A stretch of DNA of 43,290 bases from Flavobacteriaceae bacterium (GTDB taxonomy: Bacteria > Bacteroidota > Bacteroidia > Flavobacteriales > Flavobacteriaceae): assembly GCA_017856205.1 (NCBI GenBank), contig JAFMFL010000003.1, forward strand, positions 1-43,290, read 5' to 3'. Positions 1 to 7,858 of this stretch are shown here, one piece after another. The translations under genes were made by a program, and so were the position numbers. Under the pieces are notes generated by a model. That model was not told the DNA's origin, did not search any database, and worked only from the letters and a program-made list of their open reading frames with translations. The stretch's first letter is position 1; every line of letters begins with the position of its first letter.

Positions 1-908
1 TGGGGTGGTATGTGCGCAACGAAACCATCTATGAGCATTTGCTACACGAAGGACACAACCCCAACTATTTGAGTAGTGTAGAGTTTGATACCTCACGTTT
101 GAGCCTATATACCAATTTGAATGAAATTTCGCTAGCATACGATGTTTTTGTTATTGCCATTCCCTCTTTTTATTTGGATAGTTCATTGGAAACGCTAACA
201 GCATCTATTGAGAATAAAATCATTTTTTCTGCCGTGAAAGGAATTGTTCCTGAGCGCAAAATGTTGGTTGGGCGTTATCTATCTGAAAAATTCAACGTCC
301 CCGAAACCCACTTGGGTGCCATAACGGGACCTTGCCACGCCGAAGAAGTTGCGCTAGAAAGACTTTCTTATCTTACTGTGGCAAGTACCAATATTTTGTT
401 GGCAAAGCAGATGAAGTCCAAACTTGACTGCAACTACATTCGCACGGAAACTTCGGACGACGTTGTGGGAACAGAATATGCTGCCACACTCAAAAATGTG
501 TATGCCATTGCTGTAGGCATGGCGCACGGATTGGGCTATGGCGATAATTTTATTAGTGTACTCATTAGCAACGCTATGCGGGAGATGAAACGCTATATCA
601 AGCACGTTGACAACAAAAAAAGAAACATCAACAAATCCGCCTATCTGGGCGATTTGTTGGTTACTGCCTACTCCATTTTTAGTCGAAACCGAATGCTTGG
701 AAACATGATTGGCAAAGGCTATACCGTAAAAGCTGCACTTGTGGAAATGACCATGGTTGCCGAGGGCTATTGCGGTGCCAAAACTGCTTACGAGTTAAGC
801 GAATCTTTTAGTGGAAAATACCCCATAATGCATTGCGTCTATCAGGTGCTTTACGAGAAGGAATCTGCGAAGAAAAAAATGAAGGCGCTGAGTCTGGTGC
901 TTAACTAG
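1..908 (+). CDS. gpsA: Glycerol-3-phosphate dehydrogenase [NAD(P)+], 5'-truncated by the window edge
   Basis: Reduces dihydroxyacetone phosphate to sn-glycerol 3-phosphate in the cytoplasm, supplying the backbone of phospholipids. The open frame is already running at base 3 (reads Gly-Trp-Tyr-Val-Arg-Asn), so the GTG at 12 is an internal valine codon. The N-terminal glycine-rich NAD-binding loop lies to the left of the window. About 300 residues are visible. The block AITGPCHAEEVA and the block EYAATLKNVYAIAVG are the family signatures, and the lysine of LKNVYA is the conserved catalytic one. The stop (906-908) overlaps the stop of the convergent pheS by 8 bases. Family assignment is firm; only the N-terminus is missing. 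Confidence 0.95.
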   Translation, partial: GWYVRNETIYEHLLHEGHNPNYLSSVEFDTSRLSLYTNLNEISLAYDVFVIAIPSFYLDSSLETLTASIENKIIFSAVKGIVPERKMLVGRYLSEKFNVPETHLGAITGPCHAEEVALERLSYLTVASTNILLAKQMKSKLDCNYIRTETSDDVVGTEYAATLKNVYAIAVGMAHGLGYGDNFISVLISNAMREMKRYIKHVDNKKRNINKSAYLGDLLVTAYSIFSRNRMLGNMIGKGYTVKAALVEMTMVAEGYCGAKTAYELSESFSGKYPIMHCVYQVLYEKESAKKKMKALSLVLN

Positions 909-1920
909 CTGAGGTAAACTGCTTTAAAAATCGCACATCGTTTTCGTAGAACTTACGAATATCTTCTATTTGATACAGGAGCATTGCCATGCGTTCTAGT
1001 CCCATACCAAACGCAAAGCCCGAAAATTCTTCTGAATCAATGTCGCAATTCGTAAGCACGTTTGGATCTACCATGCCGCAACCCATAATTTCGAGCCACC
1101 CTGTTCCTTTGGTAATACGATAATCTGCTTCGGTTTCTAATCCCCAATAAATATCAACCTCTGCACTTGGTTCTGTAAACGGAAAATAGGATGGGCGAAG
1201 GCGGATTTCAGCGGTGCCAAAAATAGCTTTTGTAAAATATAGTAGTGTTTGCTTTAAGTCGGCAAAAGACACGTTTTTGTCAATATACAATCCTTCTATT
1301 TGGTGAAACACACAGTGTGAACGTGCCGAAATGGCTTCGTTTCGAAACACTCGCCCGGGCGACAAAATCCGAATGGGCGGCTGGTTGCTTTCCATATGAC
1401 GCACTTGAACAGAAGACGTGTGTGTGCGCAGCATCACATCTGGTTTTGTTTGTACAAAAAAGGTGTCTTGCATGTCACGTGCAGGGTGATGCTCGGGCAA
1501 ATTAAGCGCAGTGAAGTTATGCCAATCGTCCTCAACTTCTGGTCCAGACGAAAGTCCGTATCCAATACGACTAAATACATCGATTACCTTATCGCGAACA
1601 ATACTGATGGGGTGACGTGCACCCAACGGAATGGGTTGCCCCGGGCGTGAAATATCGTCTAAAGCACCTTTGGTTTTTCCTTTTCCGCCAAGGGCTGCTT
1701 GCAGTTCATTTACCTTTGCTTGCGCTTCGGTTTTTAGTTGATTTAGCAATTGCCCGTATTCTTTTTTTTGTTCGTTAGGAACGTTTCTAAAATCGGCGAA
1801 AAGCTTGGTGATATGTCCTTTTTTACCCAAATAGGCAATACGAAACTGTTCCACTTCATCAGCGGAAGTCGCCTCAAAAACCGCTACATCAGCAATATGT
1901 ACTTTGATACTATCTATCAT
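901..1920 (-). CDS. pheS: Phenylalanyl-tRNA synthetase alpha subunit
   Basis: Catalytic alpha subunit of the alpha2-beta2 class II aminoacyl-tRNA synthetase that charges tRNA-Phe; pheT is not in this window. 339 residues, the usual length. The N-terminal coiled-coil arm (about 1-85) is followed by the class II core: motif 2 around GRVFRNEAISARSHCVFHQ (189-207) and motif 3 FAFGMGLERMAML near 303-315. I chose the ATG at 1920 (MIDSIKVHIA) because it matches the usual family start; the longer frame to 1947 adds nine unlikely residues. A perfect TATTTTTG box lies only 5 bases upstream of this ATG, suggesting a very short or absent leader. Divergent from the cvpA-like gene and convergent with gpsA. 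Confidence 0.96.
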   Translation of the reverse strand: MIDSIKVHIADVAVFEATSADEVEQFRIAYLGKKGHITKLFADFRNVPNEQKKEYGQLLNQLKTEAQAKVNELQAALGGKGKTKGALDDISRPGQPIPLGARHPISIVRDKVIDVFSRIGYGLSSGPEVEDDWHNFTALNLPEHHPARDMQDTFFVQTKPDVMLRTHTSSVQVRHMESNQPPIRILSPGRVFRNEAISARSHCVFHQIEGLYIDKNVSFADLKQTLLYFTKAIFGTAEIRLRPSYFPFTEPSAEVDIYWGLETEADYRITKGTGWLEIMGCGMVDPNVLTNCDIDSEEFSGFAFGMGLERMAMLLYQIEDIRKFYENDVRFLKQFTSAS

Positions 1921-1925
1921 GGAGG

Positions 1926-1933
1926 CAAAAATA
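1926..1933 (-). promoter_or_regulatory. -7 promoter element (TATTTTTG) for pheS
   Basis: Exact match to the Bacteroidota -7 consensus TAnnTTTG, ending 5 bases before the pheS ATG. No good TTTG -33 box is visible at 17-21 bases upstream. If used, transcription would start at or next to the start codon. Confidence 0.55.
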
Positions 1934-1976
1934 CACATTCCGTCCATAGTACCGCCATCGGCATTAAATCTATGCG

Positions 1977-1984
1977 TACATTTG
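1977..1984 (+). promoter_or_regulatory. -7 promoter element (TACATTTG) for the cvpA-like gene
   Basis: Exact TAnnTTTG match ending 4 bases before the ATG at 1989. No convincing -33 box. Together with the pheS box it gives a compact divergent promoter region in 1921-1988. Confidence 0.5.
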
Positions 1985-1988
1985 TACT

Positions 1989-2513
1989 ATGCCGCTCAAT
2001 TATATCGACCTTGCTGTTGTGTGTTTGCTCTTCTACGGACTTGTTCGTGGTGCATTTCGTGGGTTTTTTGTAGAAATCGCCTCGTTGTTGGCGTTGGTGC
2101 TAGGTGTTTTTGGAGCACTTCATTTTTCGAGTTTTACAGCAGATTTATTAGCAACATATTTGGAGTGGGAATACCTACCGCTTTTGGCGTTTGCACTTAC
2201 GTTTGTTGGTATTATTATTGGCGTGGCATGGATTGGAAAGCTCCTCACAAAACTTGCAAAAGTGATTTTGCTTGGCTTTCTAAACCGCCTATTGGGCGCC
2301 CTTTTTGGAGCGTGCAAGTGGTTGGTTATTTGTGGTGTATTGATATGGATTTTGGGTCAAATTAACGTCTTTGTCCCTTTTTTGCCAGAAGAAGTCACCA
2401 AAGGTTCCTTGTTCTTTGAGCCACTTCAAAATTTAGGTGCTTATTTGTTTGAACAAATCAATACAGAAAAAAATCCCTTAGACGAAATCCCGCCTATTTT
2501 GCAACAACGCTAA
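1989..2513 (+). CDS. CvpA family integral membrane protein
   Basis: 174-residue inner-membrane protein of the CvpA (colicin V production) family. The opening MPLNYIDLAVV and the following GLVRGAFRGFFVEIASL segment are typical of the family, and about four hydrophobic segments can be seen (roughly 5-25, 28-48, 62-82, 98-122). The biochemical role of CvpA proteins is not settled; other bacteria link them to envelope stress and colicin V export, so no specific function is claimed. The gene is monocistronic here: divergent from pheS, with its 3' end overlapping the 3' end of the convergent batE by 20 bases. Start chosen at the only suitable ATG, just below a TACATTTG box. Confidence 0.85.
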   Translation: MPLNYIDLAVVCLLFYGLVRGAFRGFFVEIASLLALVLGVFGALHFSSFTADLLATYLEWEYLPLLAFALTFVGIIIGVAWIGKLLTKLAKVILLGFLNRLLGALFGACKWLVICGVLIWILGQINVFVPFLPEEVTKGSLFFEPLQNLGAYLFEQINTEKNPLDEIPPILQQR

Positions 2514-3258
2514 TGTGCTGAATACTAGTCTTTGGAATCCAGCCAATAGCACCATTTGTCAGTTTTACCTTTACCCAATCTTCAACCTGTTCTTGTACAA
2601 AAACCTTTGCTCCCTCATGAATAGTAAGCAACACTTCTGATCTTAGGTTAGGTTCGGCTCTTAAGGATTCTTCTTTTGCAAAAACAATTGCAGGGTGTGT
2701 GTTTTGCACGATGCTTTTTTGCTGCAGCGCAACAAACAATGCAAATACAGCAGTAAATGCAGCGATAATAAAACCAGTAAAAAACAATCGCTTTACGCCA
2801 CTTTTTATAGCTCTGATATACAAGAAAAAGAAAAGTGCCGCCAGCCAAACGCATAAAATCACTACAAGACTCCAACCGCGAACAGAGGTCAAAAACAACA
2901 AGCGGTCTGTTGTTTTTTTAAGGTCACTTTCGGGCAATGGTGAAAACCGGTCTAACGTCATGTTTTGGGCAAATGCCAAATTGTTCCGCACTTGTGGATT
3001 ATCAGCGTCCAACAAAAGTGCTTTTTCGTAATTTAAAATACTAGGCGCAATGGCATTTTGCTTATAGTAGGCATTGCCTAAATTAAAATACAACTCCGCA
3101 GCATGCACGCCCAACGAACTAATGGAATCGTAATATATTATGGCGCGTTCATATTCACCTTGATTGTAGGCGTTGTTCCCTTCGCGAAACAAATCTTCGG
3201 GCGACTGCCCAACACACACAACACACGAAAAAAGTACAAAAAGTGAAATTGTTCTCAT
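2494..3258 (-). CDS. batE: BatE-type protein: TPR repeats, two membrane segments, SH3-like domain
   Basis: Last gene of the Bat operon. 254 residues. A signal peptide (about 1-18, ending VCVGQ) is followed by two TPR units (about 20-90, GNNAYNQGEYERAIIYYDSI then NLGNAYYKQNAIAPSILNYE). Two hydrophobic helices lie near 130-150 and 158-180, and a C-terminal bacterial SH3-like domain near 190-245 carries the typical LRAEPNLRSEVLLTIHEGAKV and GWIP pattern. Bat proteins were first linked to aerotolerance in Bacteroides fragilis; the molecular role is unknown. The TPRs suggest a scaffold for the BatA/BatB von Willebrand proteins. The start lies 2 bases after the batD stop, and the 3' end overlaps the convergent cvpA-like gene. 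Confidence 0.88.
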   Translation of the reverse strand: MRTISLFVLFSCVVCVGQSPEDLFREGNNAYNQGEYERAIIYYDSISSLGVHAAELYFNLGNAYYKQNAIAPSILNYEKALLLDADNPQVRNNLAFAQNMTLDRFSPLPESDLKKTTDRLLFLTSVRGWSLVVILCVWLAALFFFLYIRAIKSGVKRLFFTGFIIAAFTAVFALFVALQQKSIVQNTHPAIVFAKEESLRAEPNLRSEVLLTIHEGAKVFVQEQVEDWVKVKLTNGAIGWIPKTSIQHISVVAK

Positions 3259-3260
3259 GA

Positions 3261-5012
3261 TTAAAATTGTTTGTCCATTTGGGTTATCGCTTCCACAGCG
3301 GTGGCATAGTCTTGCTCCATACTACTTCTTGAACTCGGCGTATATCGGGCAAACTCACAATTGGTTAGTACCCGAATAAATAGCGCAACGGTTTGGGTGT
3401 CGACGCCTTTTTCGGTGAGTAAATTTTCCATTTTTTCCTTACTAAAATCGGCGGTTTGAATATGCAAGCGGGCTTTCACATAATTGTGAAGAGCAGCCTC
3501 TAATGCCACATAAAAATCTGTAGCATCTGACATATTGCGTTTTGCTTTGCCTAAGTATTTTTTTACCAATTTGGCTTTATGACGTTGCGCCACTAGGGCA
3601 GCATCAGGAGTACGTTTGCGCAACGCTAGGTATATTACCAACAGCAAAACAGGCAATAGCAACAACACATAAAATATCGTACTTCCTAGAAAAGGGGGTT
3701 GTACTATGGATTTAAAGCTTGCGCGTTGTGCTATGAATTGAAACGCATTGGAAATTGCGGGGACTTCAACTGCCGTAGCTGTGGAAGTGTTTGACGCTAC
3801 TGTGCCGACAGATTTTGGTCCTTCAATTACGTCTATAACAACTTCTTCAGAAGTTAGCGTTTTATAGGATTTACTGCTTGGGTCAAAGTACGAAAACCGC
3901 ACAGGTGGAATGGGATATTTTCCTTGAAACTGCGGCACTAAGGTATAGGTGTCTTGAATGTTTCCGCGCATCCCACTCAAAGTGGTGTTCACTTGCTCGT
4001 TGTGCTCTGGGTCGTAACGTTCAAGGGCACTTGGCGTAACCAATTCGGGAAGTGAAAACAGCTTCAAGTTTCCTTTTCCTGTCACTTGTACCGTAGCTTG
4101 TAACGACTCCGAAGCATTAAGCGCATTTTTTGAAGTTTTTACCTCTAATTCAAATGTTCCTACGGCACCGTTAAACGTGTTTGGTTTCCCCTCTTCTGGA
4201 AACGGCAAGACGTTTAGGGTTCGTTTTCCTGCGGTGATGGTGCGTGACACTTGGGTGTAAATTTCATTCCCAAAAAAGTCGCGGCGATTGGTGGGAACGT
4301 CTAACTGCACATCTAGCGTAAGCGGAGCAATGGGGAGTTTGCCTGCACGCTGCGGATACAAAACGGTTTGTTGCCACGCCACAAAATTGTATAATTTGCC
4401 CTTGTACATTTCTCTATCAATAGTCCGCCTTGATGGAATATCTTGCGACCAAAAGTCTTTGTATTCGGGCATGTCGATGGGACTAACATCAGAAGGTCTT
4501 ACCTTACCGCCAAAATAGAGTTTGTACACCACTGTTACCGGTTCATTGATATATACCCTGCTTTTAGATAATTCGGCCACTAAATGTACATTCTGTGAGG
4601 CGATGTAGTTTGGGTCATTGGGGTTTTTAGGCAGTTCCACGGCATCTTTTACCACCACTTTTACGGGGCTAGTCTTATAGATATTTCCGTCAATTTCTAT
4701 AGACGCCTGACCAATATTTGTGGTGCCCTTTTTTAGGGGTGTCAAAAAATAGGTGTAGCTTTTGGAGAACGATCGCTTGCCGTTTACAAACATATTGCTC
4801 ACCGACTGATTCGGTCCTGCAACAACACGAAAGCCATCGAAAGAGGGCGGTTGAAAATTGTCGCCATCCGTATTCATGGTAAACTCCACACGAAGACGCT
4901 CGTTGATACCAAGTTCGTTTTTGCTAACAGTAGCTTCAAACGTAACCTGCCCAAAAAGCCTTGACGTAACCGCCAAGACAAGCAACAAACACCAAATGCC
5001 TTTTTTGTTCAT
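3261..5012 (-). CDS. batD: BatD family protein
   Basis: 583-residue member of the BatD (oxygen tolerance) family. A signal peptide (about 1-20) opens directly into the family-defining beta-sandwich beginning VTFEATVSKNELGINERLRV. Several Ig-like strands follow (to about 390), then a single transmembrane helix (about 435-460, FYVLLLLPVLLLVIYLAL) and a helical cytoplasmic tail of about 120 residues. The topology places most of the protein in the periplasm. I chose the ATG at 5012 because it overlaps the batC stop as TAATG; the TTG at 5018 is inside batC. Two bases separate its stop from batE. Function beyond Bat-operon membership is not established. Confidence 0.9.
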   Translation of the reverse strand: MNKKGIWCLLLVLAVTSRLFGQVTFEATVSKNELGINERLRVEFTMNTDGDNFQPPSFDGFRVVAGPNQSVSNMFVNGKRSFSKSYTYFLTPLKKGTTNIGQASIEIDGNIYKTSPVKVVVKDAVELPKNPNDPNYIASQNVHLVAELSKSRVYINEPVTVVYKLYFGGKVRPSDVSPIDMPEYKDFWSQDIPSRRTIDREMYKGKLYNFVAWQQTVLYPQRAGKLPIAPLTLDVQLDVPTNRRDFFGNEIYTQVSRTITAGKRTLNVLPFPEEGKPNTFNGAVGTFELEVKTSKNALNASESLQATVQVTGKGNLKLFSLPELVTPSALERYDPEHNEQVNTTLSGMRGNIQDTYTLVPQFQGKYPIPPVRFSYFDPSSKSYKTLTSEEVVIDVIEGPKSVGTVASNTSTATAVEVPAISNAFQFIAQRASFKSIVQPPFLGSTIFYVLLLLPVLLLVIYLALRKRTPDAALVAQRHKAKLVKKYLGKAKRNMSDATDFYVALEAALHNYVKARLHIQTADFSKEKMENLLTEKGVDTQTVALFIRVLTNCEFARYTPSSRSSMEQDYATAVEAITQMDKQF

Positions 5013-5839
5013 TACCAATCTTTTTTATTTTTTGTGCCAACCGCTTTTGCTTTTTTGGCATTCACTTTGTCTTGTACTTTTTTCTCCTCATTGTTCATGG
5101 CTTCCAGCAAATTCTGAACCTGTTGTGGCGATAATTGCGCAGGGCGTGCTTGTGGCTGCTGCTCTTTCTCATTGTCGCCTTGCTGGTCTTGAGAGTCATT
5201 TTTGTCCGATTCTTTTTCGTCCTTTTCGTTGTCGCCCTCTTCGCCAGACTGATCTTTGTTGTCTTCCTGGTTTTCGCCTTCTTGTTCTTTATCCTTATCG
5301 CCCTCTTTATCTTGGTTTTGATCGTTTTGCTGATCTTGATTATCCTTTTGGTCTTGATTGTCTTTTTGGTCGTCGTTTTGGTCTTGATTTTGATTGTTGT
5401 CCTCCAGCATTTTTTTAGCTAACGCATAATTATAGCGCGTTTCATCATCGTTGGGATTGTTTCGCAGCGCATTTTTATAAGCTTCTACAGCACCTTTATA
5501 ATCTTTTACTTGCATCAAGGCATTGCCAATATTGTGGAAGGTACGGTGTTTGTTTGGGCGTTCTTTGGTGGTTTTTGCTACATCGGCATAGGCGCGCAGC
5601 GCCTCATCAACATAATTGTCTTGCTGCAGGGTAGCCCCCATATTGTAACGTGCTATATCGGTTTTTGTGCCTGTTGCCACAGCACGACGGTAATTTTTTT
5701 CTGCCTCAACGCCATTCAGCGCATCAAAGGCTTCGTTGCCATCAAAAATAAAATTCTCTGCTTGCTGTATACGCGTTTCATCTTGCGCAGCAACCATTAG
5801 CGGAAGCCAAAAAACAATACAAAGCACCTTACGCATCAT
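5012..5839 (-). CDS. batC: BatC-type TPR protein with a long acidic low-complexity region
   Basis: 275 residues. Signal peptide (about 1-19, LMVAAQ), then three TPR-like units (about 25-140; the clearest is HNIGNALMQVKDYKGAVEAY). A D/Q/N/E/K-rich stretch of roughly 85 residues (about 147-232) follows, with near-repeats of DNQDQK. A lysine-rich helical tail closes the protein. Family members commonly carry such a disordered region; here it is long and looks slippage-prone at DNA level. Starts inside the 3' end of batB (11-base overlap) and shares TAATG with batD. ATG at 5836 is an equally possible start. Likely a periplasmic scaffold, by inference. Confidence 0.85.
   Translation of the reverse strand: MMRKVLCIVFWLPLMVAAQDETRIQQAENFIFDGNEAFDALNGVEAEKNYRRAVATGTKTDIARYNMGATLQQDNYVDEALRAYADVAKTTKERPNKHRTFHNIGNALMQVKDYKGAVEAYKNALRNNPNDDETRYNYALAKKMLEDNNQNQDQNDDQKDNQDQKDNQDQQNDQNQDKEGDKDKEQEGENQEDNKDQSGEEGDNEKDEKESDKNDSQDQQGDNEKEQQPQARPAQLSPQQVQNLLEAMNNEEKKVQDKVNAKKAKAVGTKNKKDW
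5143..5401 (-). repeat. Low-complexity, imperfect tandem repeat tract inside batC
   Basis: The coding strand repeats short units encoding Asp-Gln, Asn-Gln and Asp-Lys, and the plus strand shows repeated 'ttggtctt' and 'tgtctttt' words. The clearest repeated unit encodes KDNQDQ, twice in a row. The repeat is imperfect, so it is not a clean microsatellite. Confidence 0.7.
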
Positions 5840-6860
5840 GAAATAGATTTAGATTTTTTAGCCATTGGGTTTTTCGGAAAAATAAAAATCCGTCCAGCAC
5901 TATCAAAAATAAGCCAATTCCCAAAAACCATTGAAATTGATCTTTGAATTTAACAAATTGTTTGGCTTCAAATTCTTGTTTGTCCATTTCTTTTAAGCGG
6001 TCAATAATAGCCGTTACTACGGCATCGGTGTTGCTGCCGTCTAAAAATAGTCCGTCGGTTTCTTCGGCTATGGATTTCATCTGATTAAAGTCGCTTTTGG
6101 TAATTACTACTTCGCCATCAGCATCTTTTTTGTAGGATACTGCATTCCCTTGTTTTACAGGGATAACAGAACCTTTTTCTGTGCCAACAACTACCGTAAA
6201 AAAGGTAATCCCTTGCGCAGCAGCTTGCTTGGCAGCAACCAACGCATCTTCGCCGTGATCTTCCCCATCAGAGATGATACAAACCACTCGGTTGGTTTGA
6301 TTTTCATCGTCAAAATAGGTTTCTGCCAATCGTGTAGCTGCCGAAATGGCTGTTCCTTGCGAGGAAATCATATTGGTGTCTAAGGACGTCAAAAACATAC
6401 GTGCAGCAGCGTAGTCTGTAGTGATGGGTAAATGTGGAATCGCCGACGAGGCATAGGCAATAATCCCCACACGATCGCTAACCAATTGGTTGATGAGTTC
6501 GCTTGCCAATCGTTTGGCTTTTTCCAATCGGTTTGGCGCAATATCTTCTGCCAGCATACTTTTAGACACATCTATCGCAAACACCAAATCTACCCCTTCG
6601 CGCTTTACGGTTTCTAACTCTGTGCCTATTTGCGGATTGACCAATCCCAAACAAATAAATGCCAATCCCAGCCACAACAATACTTGTTTTGCCCAGCCTT
6701 TAAAAAATGAACGTTCGGGCGCAATATGCGCCAACATCTCAGATGAAGCAAACGACTGCTGAACGCGTTTTTTCCATAGGGTAAATAGGGCGTATCCAAG
6801 TGCTAAAACAGGGATTACCAACAGCAAATAAAAATATGTCGTTTGCTCGTACTGTATCAT
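5829..6860 (-). CDS. batB: BatB: membrane-anchored von Willebrand factor A protein
   Basis: 343 residues. Two N-terminal membrane helices (about 8-28 and 57-75) and a C-terminal one (about 310-330) flank a VWA domain. The domain carries an intact metal-ion adhesion site: D97-x-S99-x-S101 in FAIDVSKSM, a conserved threonine in the SSQGTAI segment and an aspartate in IISDGEDHG. VWA domains bind partners through a divalent cation, and MoxR AAA+ ATPases are typical functional partners of such proteins. Starts with an ATGA overlap after batA and overlaps batC, so translation is probably coupled. Loops are expected in the periplasm. Confidence 0.92.
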   Translation of the reverse strand: MIQYEQTTYFYLLLVIPVLALGYALFTLWKKRVQQSFASSEMLAHIAPERSFFKGWAKQVLLWLGLAFICLGLVNPQIGTELETVKREGVDLVFAIDVSKSMLAEDIAPNRLEKAKRLASELINQLVSDRVGIIAYASSAIPHLPITTDYAAARMFLTSLDTNMISSQGTAISAATRLAETYFDDENQTNRVVCIISDGEDHGEDALVAAKQAAAQGITFFTVVVGTEKGSVIPVKQGNAVSYKKDADGEVVITKSDFNQMKSIAEETDGLFLDGSNTDAVVTAIIDRLKEMDKQEFEAKQFVKFKDQFQWFLGIGLFLIVLDGFLFFRKTQWLKNLNLFHDA

Positions 6861-7858
6861 GCCATTGCCGATTTAAATAGGGTGTGACGTAATATCCATT
6901 CCAACAAGAGCGCAGCAATTGCCCATAAAACAAACCAACGAAACTGTTCGTGGTATTTGGTATAGCGAATTTCCTCCACTTCTGTGCGCTCCAGCTTATC
7001 AATTTCTTTGTAGATGGCTTCTAATTTTTTGTTGTCCGTAGCTCGATAGTAACTTCCTCCCGTTTCAGTTGCAATCGACTTTAATAATTCTTCGTCAATT
7101 TCGACTTTGGTAAGCTGATACACAAAAGAGCCGTCTGGTCTAAGGGCAACTGGCGCAGCTGCGCTGCCGTTGCTTCCCAACCCAATGGTGTACGTTTTTA
7201 TTCCAAACGAACTTGCCAACCCAGCGGCGGTTTTTGGATCCACAAAACCTGTGTTGTTTACACCGTCTGTCAATAAAATAATGACTTTGCTTTTGGCTTT
7301 GCTGTCACGCAATCGGTTTACTGCCGTGGCAAGCCCCATGCCAATAGCCGTGCCGTCATTAATCACGCCGTCATAACTTACTTTGCCAAGTACGTCTACC
7401 ACAAGAGCTTTGTCAGAAGTAATGGGTGTTTTGGTATAACTTTCGCCTGCATACACCACCAATCCAATGCGGTCTGAAGTGCGTTTGGCAATAAAATCTG
7501 CAGCCACTTTTTTTAGTGCAGACAAACGGTTGGGTTTTAAATCTCGGGCAAGCATACTCGACGAAACATCGATTGCCATCACAATATCAATCCCCTTGTT
7601 GGTTTTGGTTTGGGTGCTTACATCTTGCGTTTGTGGACGTGCCAGTGCTACTACAATAAGCGCAATTGCCAACATGCGTAGGACTACCAAAATAGGTTGC
7701 CATTTGGGCAATCTTCCTGATTTGGTAAACGCTTTCACGTTTGGACTTAGCACATGCGCCACTTGTTTTTTTCGCGATAAAATATGCCACGCCACAAGCA
7801 GAGGGATACCCAATAGTCCCCAGAAAAATTCAGGATTGGCAAATGTATATTCCGTCAT
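6857..7858 (-). CDS. batA: BatA: membrane-anchored von Willebrand factor A protein
   Basis: 333 residues, paralogous to BatB with the same plan: N-terminal helices (about 8-28 and 55-75), VWA domain, and a C-terminal helix (about 308-328). The MIDAS residues D97, S99 and S101 are present in MAIDVSSSM, with NDGTAIG and LLTDGVNN as later metal-site blocks. ATGA overlaps join it to the upstream BatD-like gene and to batB. A BatA/BatB pair is normal for the family. Either the two form a heteromer or they bind different partners; the sequence does not decide. Confidence 0.92.
   Translation of the reverse strand: MTEYTFANPEFFWGLLGIPLLVAWHILSRKKQVAHVLSPNVKAFTKSGRLPKWQPILVVLRMLAIALIVVALARPQTQDVSTQTKTNKGIDIVMAIDVSSSMLARDLKPNRLSALKKVAADFIAKRTSDRIGLVVYAGESYTKTPITSDKALVVDVLGKVSYDGVINDGTAIGMGLATAVNRLRDSKAKSKVIILLTDGVNNTGFVDPKTAAGLASSFGIKTYTIGLGSNGSAAAPVALRPDGSFVYQLTKVEIDEELLKSIATETGGSYYRATDNKKLEAIYKEIDKLERTEVEEIRYTKYHEQFRWFVLWAIAALLLEWILRHTLFKSAMA

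Noticed and set aside
1750-2073. 107-residue plus-strand frame over the 5' part of pheS
   Set aside because: Antisense to pheS and overlapping the divergent promoter region.
1904-2365. 153-residue plus-strand frame overlapping the cvpA-like gene
   Set aside because: Out of frame with the recognisable CvpA family protein at 1989-2513; rich in Cys and Trp, as expected of a shadow frame.
4858-5418. 186-residue plus-strand frame across batD/batC
   Set aside because: Antisense to well-supported genes; composition and motifs are meaningless.
5135-5422. Extremely hydrophobic open frame on the plus strand opposite batC
   Set aside because: It is the antisense reading of the Asp/Gln/Asn/Lys-rich tract, whose codons complement to Leu, Val, Ile and Phe. 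It has no promoter or family match.
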